A DNA stretch of 13,591 nucleotides, taken from NCBI GenBank assembly GCA_031277075.1, contig JAISLV010000163.1:1-13591 (forward strand). Reading direction: 5' to 3'. Origin of the DNA: Endomicrobium sp. Its GTDB lineage: Bacteria; Elusimicrobiota; Endomicrobiia; Endomicrobiales; Endomicrobiaceae. Made by a program: the position numbers and the translations under genes. Positions 7,239 to 13,591 of the stretch are shown here, in pieces. The notes below the pieces were generated by a model. It did no database searches and was not told where the DNA came from. It saw only the letters and a program-made list of their open reading frames with translations. Within the stretch, counting starts at the first letter, position 1. Each line of letters starts with the position of its first letter.

Positions 7239-7289
7239 CTGTCGTTTTTCATTTTGTCAGTGTGTATGAAAACTTCAACTACAACAAAT

Positions 7290-7336
7290 AAACAGCAGAT
7301 GCTGAAACAAGTTCAGCATGACGGATTAACGGCAAC
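7290..7336 (+). repeat. 47-bp direct repeat, copy B (REP-like palindrome)
   Basis: This is the second copy of the 6945-6991 sequence, 345 bp away and in the same orientation. Here the core stem is perfect: ATGCTGAA (7299-7306) and TTCAGCAT (7312-7319) around ACAAG. Together the copies bracket the tandem array and the hairpin at 7206. Confidence 0.75.
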
Positions 7337-7349
7337 GCCCGCCGTTGCC
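7331..7349 (-). terminator. hairpin after transketolase C-terminal subunit
   Basis: GGCAACG (7331-7337) and CGTTGCC (7343-7349) form a perfect, GC-rich 7-bp stem with a 5-nt loop, beginning 24 nt after the transketolase stop on the minus strand. No clear T run follows, so intrinsic termination is only possible, not shown. It also overlaps the end of direct repeat copy B. Confidence 0.35.
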
Positions 7350-7379
7350 TAGCTGCTTAGATGCCTAACTTCCTAGCTG
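7348..7379. repeat. 8-bp tandem repeat over the transketolase stop codon
   Basis: Four 8-bp units follow one another: CCTAGCTG, CTTAGATG, CCTAACTT, CCTAGCTG. On the minus strand each holds TAG or TAA, and since 8 is not a multiple of three the stops fall in all three frames. The real stop of the transketolase C-terminal subunit (7373-7375) lies in this repeat. Confidence 0.6.
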
Positions 7380-8326
7380 CCCTTTCGCCTCATCGCTTTT
7401 TTAGCGGCTTGCGCTATATTTACGTCTTTCAATCCGAATTTTTCTATTAAATCGTAAGGCTGCCCCGATTCGCCAAACCTGTCGTTGACGCCTACAAATT
7501 CCATTGGAACGGGATAATTTCTTACTATTACCTCCGCAACCGCAGAGCCGAAACCCGCAAAAATCTGATGTTCTTCAGCGGTGACTATAGCTCCGCAGTC
7601 TTTTGCGGCGTCTATAATTACTTTTTCGTCAATAGGTTTTATAGTGTGGATATTTATTACCCGCGCTTTTATACCCTCTTTTGCCAAAATATCCGCCGCC
7701 ATTTGAGCTTCATAAACCATAGTTCCGCAAGCCATTATTGCAATGTCTTTGCCGTCCCTTAAAATATCGGCTTTGCCTATTTCAAACGGGCTGTCGTCTT
7801 TTGTGATTATCGGCACAGTTTCTCTGCCGTACCTTATATATACAGGACCGTCAATATAAGCGCAAGCCGCCGTAGCTTTTTTTGTTTCAATATAGTCGCA
7901 AGGGACAATAAGCGTCATTTTTGGAAGACAGCGCATTATCGCTATTTCTTCTAAAGCCTGATGAGTCGCCCCGTCGGGACCTACCATAAGCCCTGAATGC
8001 GAGCCGCCTATTTTTACGTTGAGGTTAGAATAACACACCGTAGTTCTTATCTGTTCCCAAGGTCTGCCCGAAGCAAAAACCCCGTAAGTAGCCGCAAAAG
8101 GAGTAAATCCTGCAACGGCAAGCCCTGCGGCGACGCCTATCAAATTGGTTTCGGCAATACCCACGTTAATAAATCTGTCTGGAAACTTTTTTTGAAACCC
8201 GTCTATAGAAACCGACGCGGCGGTATCCGCGCCTAAAACAAAAATTTTATCGTCTTTTTCGCCAAGCTCTACAAGAGCGTCCCCGAAACCGTATCTTGTC
8301 GCTTTTTTTCCATAAATTTCCGTCAT
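7373..8326 (-). CDS. transketolase, C-terminal subunit (pyrimidine-binding and C-terminal domains)
   Basis: With the preceding gene this forms a split transketolase, which moves two-carbon ketol units between sugar phosphates in the non-oxidative pentose phosphate pathway. The 317 residues hold the pyrimidine-binding domain, with NVGIAETN (54-61, catalytic-type E59 that activates thiamine diphosphate), TYGVFASGR and GPDGATHQ (117-123), then the C-terminal domain with EEH (251-253) and a GESGQPYDL ending. GGGGAGA lies about 7 nt before the ATG and supports this start. It follows the N-terminal subunit after 62 bp and is surely cotranscribed. The short C-terminal domain and two-gene format match the split form rather than full-length TktA. 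A DXS-type or other ketol transferase is less likely, because the partner shows transketolase motifs. The last codons run into an 8-bp tandem repeat. Confidence 0.93.
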   Translation of the reverse strand: MTEIYGKKATRYGFGDALVELGEKDDKIFVLGADTAASVSIDGFQKKFPDRFINVGIAETNLIGVAAGLAVAGFTPFAATYGVFASGRPWEQIRTTVCYSNLNVKIGGSHSGLMVGPDGATHQALEEIAIMRCLPKMTLIVPCDYIETKKATAACAYIDGPVYIRYGRETVPIITKDDSPFEIGKADILRDGKDIAIMACGTMVYEAQMAADILAKEGIKARVINIHTIKPIDEKVIIDAAKDCGAIVTAEEHQIFAGFGSAVAEVIVRNYPVPMEFVGVNDRFGESGQPYDLIEKFGLKDVNIAQAAKKAMRRKGS

Positions 8327-8388
8327 TATTTTCTCCCCGTAAAAACAAATAAAAAGCGTAAATCTAAAAATAAAACGTCTTCTGTTTT

Positions 8389-9213
8389 TTATTTAACTGC
8401 GGCGTCTATTTCCTGTATAGCCTGTTCAACCTGCTCTTTTGAAGGCGCTTTGCCATGCCACGAACTTTGGTTTTCCATAAAAGACACGCCTTTGCCTTTT
8501 ACAGTTTTTGCTATTATCGCGGAAGGTTTTCCCTTTACGGTTTCCGCTTGCGCGTAAGCGGCGGATATTTCGTCTAAATTATGTCCGTCTATTTCTATGG
8601 TATGCCAGCCGAAAGACGCGTATTTTTCAGCCAAAGGCGCAATGTTCATTATGTCTTGCGTTTGACCGTCTATTTGTAAGCTGTTGTCGTCAATTATAGC
8701 GCATAAATTGTCCAATTTTAAATGAGCCGCAGACATCGCGGCTTCCCAAACGCTTCCTTCCTGCTGCTCGCCGTCGCCCATCAAAACAAAAACTCTATTT
8801 TCTTTTTTTAATTGCTTAACGCCTGCGGCTATGCCTACGCCTATAGAAAGACCGTAACCTAAAGAACCCGTTGAAATTTCAATGCCCGGGAGTTCTTTAT
8901 CTTTTGCAGGATGTCCTTGAAGACGGCTGCCCGCTTGCCTTAAAGTGCAGAGTTCGTCTGCGTCTATACATTCAAGCTGAGCTAAAACCGCGTACAGCAC
9001 AGGGCAAACATGTCCTTTTGAAAGCACAAAATAATCTCTAGACGGGTCAAAAGGCTTTTTTGGGTTAAACTTTAGATGTTTGAAATACAGAGAAACCAAA
9101 AGTTCTACAGAAGATAAACTTCCGCCCGGATGCCCTGAACCGGAAAGTCCAAGCATTTTAATAATATCTTTTCTTACGCAAGCTGATATTATTTTTAAAT
9201 CGGCATTGTCCAT
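8389..9213 (-). CDS. transketolase, N-terminal subunit (diphosphate-binding domain)
   Basis: This is the thiamine-diphosphate-binding half of a split transketolase, 274 residues long. Motifs in order: SGHPGGSLS at 26-34 (H28), SKGH at 65-68, GHP at 100-102, STGSLG at 115-120, MGDGEQQEG at 146-154 continuing to N177, which is the GDG...N metal-diphosphate motif, and WHG at 252-254. AAGGGGA upstream of the ATG at 9213 is a good ribosome site. The partner gene follows after 62 bp. Together the pair would be about 590 residues, somewhat shorter than the roughly 660 of one-chain transketolases. Upstream is a 281-bp gap, so transcription may begin there, but I found no convincing promoter. Confidence 0.94.
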   Translation of the reverse strand: MDNADLKIISACVRKDIIKMLGLSGSGHPGGSLSSVELLVSLYFKHLKFNPKKPFDPSRDYFVLSKGHVCPVLYAVLAQLECIDADELCTLRQAGSRLQGHPAKDKELPGIEISTGSLGYGLSIGVGIAAGVKQLKKENRVFVLMGDGEQQEGSVWEAAMSAAHLKLDNLCAIIDDNSLQIDGQTQDIMNIAPLAEKYASFGWHTIEIDGHNLDEISAAYAQAETVKGKPSAIIAKTVKGKGVSFMENQSSWHGKAPSKEQVEQAIQEIDAAVK

Positions 9214-9494
9214 TTGAAAATCCCCTTTTAAACTACAAATAACAACTTATCACAAAAGCCCGATAAATTTCCTAAAACTAATATCTGCCCGAACCTGACC
9301 TTTTTTGAGACAATGCGGGGTCTTTCAAAAACCCGTATCTTTTTGAAGAATAGACAAGACGGCAAAAAAATACTCCTCCGCTTTACGCGCCCGCCCATTT
9401 ATAATAAATAAAGGGAAATAACAAAACCCCATAGGGTCTGTTCGACGCGCTTTTTACAAAAACGGGGATTTATCAGATTTTTGCAAAGCCACCG
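9214..9494. other. 281-bp gap with weak repeat fragments
   Basis: There is no convincing reading frame. GAGACAATG (9307-9315) followed by GGGTCTTTCAAAAACCC (9318-9334) resembles pieces of the repeats at 1335-1495 and 11566-11964, where GAGACAATG and GGGTCTCTCTAAAAACCC occur. The latter forms a short GGGT/ACCC stem. The rest is AT-rich without a clear promoter or terminator. Confidence 0.4.
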
Positions 9495-11564
9495 CTATCT
9501 TTTGTTTTTTAAAATATCGCCGTTTAACTTTATTATGAAAGCCGCTCTGTTTGCAAATACCGACATTTTATCTTTATTTTTTTGCGAATATACGTTCGCT
9601 TTTTTGCTTGCCGCCATAAGAACTCCAAAAGTATTGCCGTTATAGGCAAGAGGCGCGATTATAGCTGACTTTATTTTTATGGCAAGCGCGTACGGATTTG
9701 TTTCCAATTCTTTTTCTGCGACATATACGGCGTTTTTGAGAAAAGTTTTTGCGGTTATGGAGTCCGAATCTTCGCCGCTTACTTTGATTATTTTTTCTTC
9801 TTCCTGCTCAACAAAATAAGCTCCGGGCTGGGAAATAAGCGCTTTTTGCTCTTCGTCATAAATCAATATTGAACAAAAATCAGCCGCAAAAATATCTTTT
9901 GCAATATTTATTATTTCGGCAAAAATAGTATTTGAATTTACAAACGGAATTAACATAAAAAGACGCTGAAACATCGTCAAATCTTCAATTTTATCGGCAT
10001 ACTCTTCGTAAAGTTTGATTTTATCAAGCATACCCCCGATAATAACGGCGACATGCTCTAACACGGATATGTCTTCAGGGTCTATTTTGTCCGCAAACTT
10101 ATTTACGCAGACCAGCGCGGCGTTCAAATTACAAGCGCGTTTTATAGGCAGAAAAACGGCGGAACTTATGGCGTAGAGCTGATAAAATTCCTGCATATTT
10201 TTCTTTATCTCTTCGGCTTCGTTAAAAATCAGAGGAGAATCTTTCTCTATAATTTTAGATATTACTTTGGAATTTTTTAAATCAAAAGAAACGCTGGAAA
10301 GCCGCTCCTCGTCAAGCCCGAAAGAATGCGGAGACAAATAAAAAGTTCCCCGCTCGCCTTTTTCAATCAAAACCGCCGAAACTTCAAAACCCAAAGCCTC
10401 TCTGATTTTTTGTATAGTAAAACCGCATACCTGCTTGAAATCGGAACTTGAATTGGCTAAATGCGAAATGGCGAACAAAGATTTTAAATTTTTCACTTTT
10501 TGCACAAGTTTCGCGTTTGTTTTAATAATCTCGCTTGACATTGCGCTCATTTCGCTTTTAACTTTTGAATTTTCCTCGGCCATTTTGGCATAAACTAAAG
10601 CGTTTCTTAAAGCTACGGACGAGTATTTTTGAGCCAAAAGAATTATATCTCCAATGTCTTGGCGAAAAATATCGCCGTTTTTTGAACTGACGCTTAAAAC
10701 TCCTATGGCGTCCCCGCGCTCGTTTGTAAGCGGAGCGTTTACCTGCGCAACCGCGCCCTCGTTTATAAAATAATCGTAAAATTCTTCGTCTAAAGAGGCA
10801 AGATTTCTAACTACCGTAGTCTTTGCGTATATATAGGAATCAACTATGGGATTTCCTTTTTTTATTTTTACGCTTTTTGTAAAAGACGGAGAATAACCGC
10901 GCTTTGCCGCAACTCTAAGCATACCGCCTTCGCCCGGCAAAAACACCGCGCACATTGCGCCTGAAAATTTATTTACCAGCATTTCAGTTACGGAATTCAA
11001 TATCTGATTTATGTCAATTTGCGACGAAATATTTTTTGAAACGGAAAACAGCATTTTAACCGATTCGTTTGCGTCCGTTATTTTTGAGACGATTTGTTTA
11101 AGGTCTCTTTCCGTATCTTCCCACACGCCGCGCGCCCATCTGAGCTTAACTGCAGAATTTCTTTCTTCGGATAAGTCTTTAACGATTTGCCTAAAATCAG
11201 ACATAGGAATTATAAAGCGGACGTATAAATATATTACCACGCCCAAAGCAAGCAAAAAAAGCGCCGCAAAAACGGAAACCGCAAGAAGCGCAATATTTTT
11301 AGAATTAAAAATATATAAAGCGTTTATTTTACCGCTTTTTTCTAAATCCGCAAGTAAAACCGCTTTTGCAATTTTGTTTTCCGCAAATGTTTCAGAGCCG
11401 TTTTCGGATAGTTTCGCCTGCGTCTGGGCTAATATAGGCGAAACATAGCTTTTCGCCCCGCTTTCAAACCATAAATAAGCGCCCGCGCCCCACAATACAA
11501 AAACTCCTAAAAACATTATAAAGAAAAATAGAAAATATTTGAAAGCCAAACTGATATTTTTCAT
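9495..11564 (-). CDS. membrane-anchored multi-GAF sensor protein without visible output domain
   Basis: The 689-residue protein has a transmembrane segment at about 8-33, an extracytoplasmic stretch of about 55 residues, and a second transmembrane segment at about 90-117, followed by a HAMP-like region (IIPMSDFRQIVKDLSEE). Three GAF-like repeats follow at about 170-325, 365-518 and 533-685, each starting with a short helix such as LFSVSKNISSQIDINQIL or LFAISHLANSSSDFKQV. A helical, probably coiled-coil linker (325-360) joins the first two. GAF domains bind small ligands or cofactors, or mediate dimerisation. The chain ends in the third GAF with no kinase, GGDEF, EAL, phosphatase or DNA-binding motif, so it may signal to a separate partner or act as a scaffold. 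The ribosome site is poor: only AGAGA, supplied by the adjacent repeat. The architecture is clear; the ligand and function are unknown. Confidence 0.85.
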   Translation of the reverse strand: MKNISLAFKYFLFFFIMFLGVFVLWGAGAYLWFESGAKSYVSPILAQTQAKLSENGSETFAENKIAKAVLLADLEKSGKINALYIFNSKNIALLAVSVFAALFLLALGVVIYLYVRFIIPMSDFRQIVKDLSEERNSAVKLRWARGVWEDTERDLKQIVSKITDANESVKMLFSVSKNISSQIDINQILNSVTEMLVNKFSGAMCAVFLPGEGGMLRVAAKRGYSPSFTKSVKIKKGNPIVDSYIYAKTTVVRNLASLDEEFYDYFINEGAVAQVNAPLTNERGDAIGVLSVSSKNGDIFRQDIGDIILLAQKYSSVALRNALVYAKMAEENSKVKSEMSAMSSEIIKTNAKLVQKVKNLKSLFAISHLANSSSDFKQVCGFTIQKIREALGFEVSAVLIEKGERGTFYLSPHSFGLDEERLSSVSFDLKNSKVISKIIEKDSPLIFNEAEEIKKNMQEFYQLYAISSAVFLPIKRACNLNAALVCVNKFADKIDPEDISVLEHVAVIIGGMLDKIKLYEEYADKIEDLTMFQRLFMLIPFVNSNTIFAEIINIAKDIFAADFCSILIYDEEQKALISQPGAYFVEQEEEKIIKVSGEDSDSITAKTFLKNAVYVAEKELETNPYALAIKIKSAIIAPLAYNGNTFGVLMAASKKANVYSQKNKDKMSVFANRAAFIIKLNGDILKNKR

Positions 11565-11565
11565 T

Positions 11566-11964
11566 GGGCGTCTCTAAAAACCTATAATATTTGGGTCTCT
11601 CTAAAAACCCTTGCCCGTCCTTGCCGCAAATTTGCCGTATTGCCGATTTTGACGTCTCTAAAAACGCGTCTTTTTTTGCGCCGTTTAACCCGCGAGAAAC
11701 ATCGCCTAAACCCGAGCTTAAACAGACTGCCGCGCCGCGTCTAAATACGGGGTTTGACAGACCAAACCCTTAAAATTCCTATTTGGGTGTCTCTAAAAAA
11801 CCTAACGCCCGTCTTTGGCTTGCGCCTTGCGACATTGTCTCTGCGGATTGCCGCATCAGAAAATTTGTCCGTCCTTGCTCTTAGGACGCGGCTTGCATTT
11901 TCTTCTTTGACCTGCCGCAAACTTTACGGCAATTACGAGCATTATAGGTTTTTGCAAGACGCCC
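11566..11964 (+). repeat. dispersed intergenic repeat, copy 2, with terminal inverted repeats
   Basis: This fills the gap between the DUF4139 and GAF genes. The ends are inverted: 11566-11588 reads GGGCGTCT-CT-AAAAACCTATAAT, and the complement of 11941-11964 reads GGGCGTCT-TGC-AAAAACCTATAAT, giving 21 shared positions with a small central difference. The TCTCTAAAAA motif recurs inside at 11598, 11656 and 11791. The right part (11787-11966) is collinear with copy 1. There is no transposase and no clear target-site duplication, so it is MITE-like or a composite of shorter repeats. The left end lies one base from the GAF start codon; the right end lies six bases from the DUF4139 stop. Confidence 0.7.
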
Positions 11965-11970
11965 TTTTAG

Positions 11971-13329
11971 CTATTTCCAAGAATATTTTACCTTATAAGT
12001 CAAAACCGCCTCGCCGTCTGCTGGAACTTTTATTTTAAATTCAGCCGTAGTAGAATTAGTTTTTTCATATTTTGCAGAATTTTCGCTTATCTGCCAGTTT
12101 AAAGCCCATCTGTCAAAATTTTCTTCAACTATTACTTCTACTTCTTCTTTTTTTGCGTTTTTTAAAGTTATTTTATAGCTTTCTTCAACTGTTTTTGAAG
12201 ACGTTTGTTTGCGTTCAATTTGCCTTCTTTCGCCTGTGACGTCAAAGGCGTTCCCCGTATAAATTGAAAGTTTTGCATTGTTTGCGGTATGGTCAATATT
12301 GTCTTCTCCTACAAATTCTAAAGACGCGCCGTCGTATTTAAAAACTCTGGCTCTGCCTTTTGGCAAAGGAACGCCTAGATTGTTTTCTTTTGAGTTTTTA
12401 AATTCTAAATTTACCGTAATTTTATTGTTTTTTAAAGCGTTAAATTTCAAAACTTTTTTAACGTCAACCTGCGAAGCCGTTATAAATTCAATTTGTTTAA
12501 CTTCGTTGTCTTTAACTGTAGATTTTCTTTGAAGCTCATAGATATGATATTCGTCAAAAGATTTTTCTGAAAAAGACGCAGGCGCAGGCGCAGCATCATA
12601 TACCATCTTCGCTTTTCTAACTCCTTTTAACTCCGCATTGCCGTTTAAGGACACAATATTTACGTCGCCCGCTATCACTTTAATATTTGCATTTTTATAC
12701 GTTGCGCCGCTTTTATTATTTATCGTAACCCAGCCGACAATGTCGGCTTGCGTATCTTTTTCATCGGTGACAAGAACATAGTCCGCGCTCCAAGAAAGAC
12801 CAAATGTCTGATACGAAACTTCCATTGCGTTTTTGCCTTCAAACCCGCTTGAGACAAGCCAAGTTAAAGTGGGCTTTAAACGCAAACCCTCCGGCATTTC
12901 GCTAAGCGACACTTCTCCCGCAGGGGCTAAAACTATTTTATCGTCCGTTTTTACTACAAGCCCGCCCGAAACCGATAAAAGAGTCCCTTTAAGTTTGCCT
13001 CTTTTGTCCTCGCCTATGCGCTCTATCTCTATTTTTTTGCCTATATATTTGCTTAAAAGTTTGTCGCGTCCGACTAAATCGTAATCAAAATTCTGCTCTA
13101 AAACTTTAATATTTGCATTGTCGTTTAAAAATTTAGGAAGAACGCTTGTCGCGTCTATTTGAGAAGCCACTTCGTCAAACTCTAAAGTCTGAAGTCCTTT
13201 CTTCAAAACAATTTCTCTTGTTTCTCTAACCATAGACTTTCCGCTGTTGTAAACTGTAACGGCGACGTCTGCGGCTGCGGCTGAATAAAAAAAAGCTGCG
13301 GCTAAAAACGAAACGAAAATTTTTCTCAT
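11971..13329 (-). CDS. secreted DUF4139-family protein
   Basis: The 452-residue protein starts with a clear signal peptide: MRK, a hydrophobic stretch, then AAAA ending near residue 20. It is probably periplasmic or envelope-associated. The N-terminal part (21-160) begins VAVTVYNSGKSMVRETREI and looks beta-rich. From about 165 it follows the DUF4139 pattern: SYQTFGLSWSADYVL at 172-186, GWVTINNKSGATYKNA, IKVIAGDVN, DEYHIYELQRKSTVKDN at 259-275, LGVPLPKGRARVFKYD, IDHT at 345-348, GNAFDVTGERR at 359-369, and a VPADGEAVLTYKVKY end. The family's biochemical role is not established as far as I know. AAGGAG sits just before the ATG, an excellent ribosome site. It follows rpiB after 72 bp in the same direction, so they may be cotranscribed. 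No catalytic residues are evident. Confidence 0.9.
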   Translation of the reverse strand: MRKIFVSFLAAAFFYSAAAADVAVTVYNSGKSMVRETREIVLKKGLQTLEFDEVASQIDATSVLPKFLNDNANIKVLEQNFDYDLVGRDKLLSKYIGKKIEIERIGEDKRGKLKGTLLSVSGGLVVKTDDKIVLAPAGEVSLSEMPEGLRLKPTLTWLVSSGFEGKNAMEVSYQTFGLSWSADYVLVTDEKDTQADIVGWVTINNKSGATYKNANIKVIAGDVNIVSLNGNAELKGVRKAKMVYDAAPAPASFSEKSFDEYHIYELQRKSTVKDNEVKQIEFITASQVDVKKVLKFNALKNNKITVNLEFKNSKENNLGVPLPKGRARVFKYDGASLEFVGEDNIDHTANNAKLSIYTGNAFDVTGERRQIERKQTSSKTVEESYKITLKNAKKEEVEVIVEENFDRWALNWQISENSAKYEKTNSTTAEFKIKVPADGEAVLTYKVKYSWK

Positions 13330-13401
13330 AACAACTCCTTTTTTTTAAAAGCCGAAACTGTGAAAAGGCGGACAAACAAATGCGGTATCCGTTCAAAATT
13401 T

Positions 13402-13591
13402 TTAACAGCGGTCTTTTTCTATTTCTTTAACTTTTGCAATTCTTTCGCTATGGCGGCTTTCAAAATCCGTCTCTAAAAATATTTTTGCTCTGCGGCAAAG
13501 CTCGCTTACGGTAGCCGTGCGCGACCCCATACACAAAAGGTCGGCGCAATTGTGCTGAGCGGCAAGTTTAGCCGTGTCTTCGTCCCAGCAT
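13402..13591 (-). CDS. rpiB: ribose-5-phosphate isomerase B, C-terminal part (5' end outside window)
   Basis: The last 62 codons and TAA stop of a gene entering from beyond 13591 are visible. The residues run from CWDEDTAKLAAQHNCADLLC through GSRTATVSELCRRAKIFLET to DFESRHSERIAKVKEIEKDR. The QHN-ADLLC-GSR segment, the LET-F-S-RH-ERI-K--EIE ending and the position of the stop match the RpiB/LacAB isomerase family, which interconverts ribose-5-phosphate and ribulose-5-phosphate. The active-site N-terminal half is not visible. Its closeness to transketolase, deoB and the nucleoside phosphorylases supports RpiB over the LacA/LacB galactose-6-phosphate isomerase subunits. Confidence 0.88.
   Translation of the reverse strand, partial: CWDEDTAKLAAQHNCADLLCMGSRTATVSELCRRAKIFLETDFESRHSERIAKVKEIEKDRC

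Noticed and set aside
7071..7352. Plus-strand reading frame of 93 codons over the repeats
   Set aside because: It exists only because the 24-bp period keeps frames open and it then runs through a REP-like hairpin, giving the MLKQVQHD-type peptide often seen in spurious calls over such repeats. No ribosome site or family resemblance.
9224..9260. TTGTGA and TTTAAA with 17-bp spacing as a promoter for the transketolase genes
   Set aside because: A start there would fall inside or after the ribosome-binding site, leaving no usable leader, and both hexamers match the consensus at only four of six positions.
11011..11448. Plus-strand frame of 145 codons inside the GAF gene
   Set aside because: Antisense shadow of a gene with clear domain structure; no start signal or family match.
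11754..12038. Plus-strand frame of 94 codons over copy 2
   Set aside because: It runs from the repeat antisense into the well-supported DUF4139 gene, with no good ribosome site and no recognisable product.
13469..13480. GTCTCTAAAAAT match to the repeat motif
   Set aside because: It lies within the rpiB coding sequence, encoding the conserved IFLETDF stretch, so the match is probably chance.

Overview
The window holds ten protein-coding genes, all on the minus strand, in DNA of moderate to low GC. No rRNA, tRNA, transposase, phage gene or CRISPR array is visible. Good Shine-Dalgarno sequences, a signal peptide and two membrane sensor/enzyme proteins point to a bacterium. The split transketolase, the RecJ type and abundant short palindromic intergenic repeats remind me of Elusimicrobiota-like genomes, but this is an impression from memory and the sequence alone cannot prove it.

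In order of transcription (high to low coordinates) the genes are: the 3' end of ribose-5-phosphate isomerase B (rpiB, 13591-13402); a secreted DUF4139-family protein (13329-11971); a membrane protein with three predicted GAF domains and no visible output domain (11564-9495); the two halves of a split transketolase (9213-8389 and 8326-7373); phosphopentomutase (deoB, 6897-5716); purine nucleoside phosphorylase (5719-4928); thymidine/pyrimidine nucleoside phosphorylase (4836-3529); the ssDNA exonuclease RecJ (3529-1499); and a membrane-embedded PHP-domain protein (1328 to the window edge).

The metabolic core is coherent. The purine and pyrimidine nucleoside phosphorylases release (deoxy)ribose-1-phosphate, DeoB converts it to the 5-phosphate, and RpiB and transketolase exchange pentose phosphates with glycolysis. 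deoB and the purine phosphorylase overlap by four bases (ATGA). deoA and recJ overlap by one base (TAATG). Both overlaps imply translational coupling. No deoC is present in the window.

The unusual material lies between genes. (1) Two related repeats fill the recJ-PHP gap (1335-1495) and the DUF4139-GAF gap (11566-11964). They share long near-identical blocks, have imperfect terminal inverted repeats, and lie in opposite orientations. One end of each sits within a few bases of a start codon. (2) The 475-bp gap between transketolase and deoB (6898-7372) is packed with repeats: a 24-bp tandem array in which most units carry a 14-bp palindrome, 47-bp direct repeats on both sides of the array, REP-like hairpins, and an 8-bp tandem repeat over the transketolase stop codon. 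The array keeps the deoB frame open for 97 codons upstream of the real start. Within that gap I see nothing notable in 7239-7289. (3) The 281-bp gap 9214-9494 has only weak fragments of the first repeat family.
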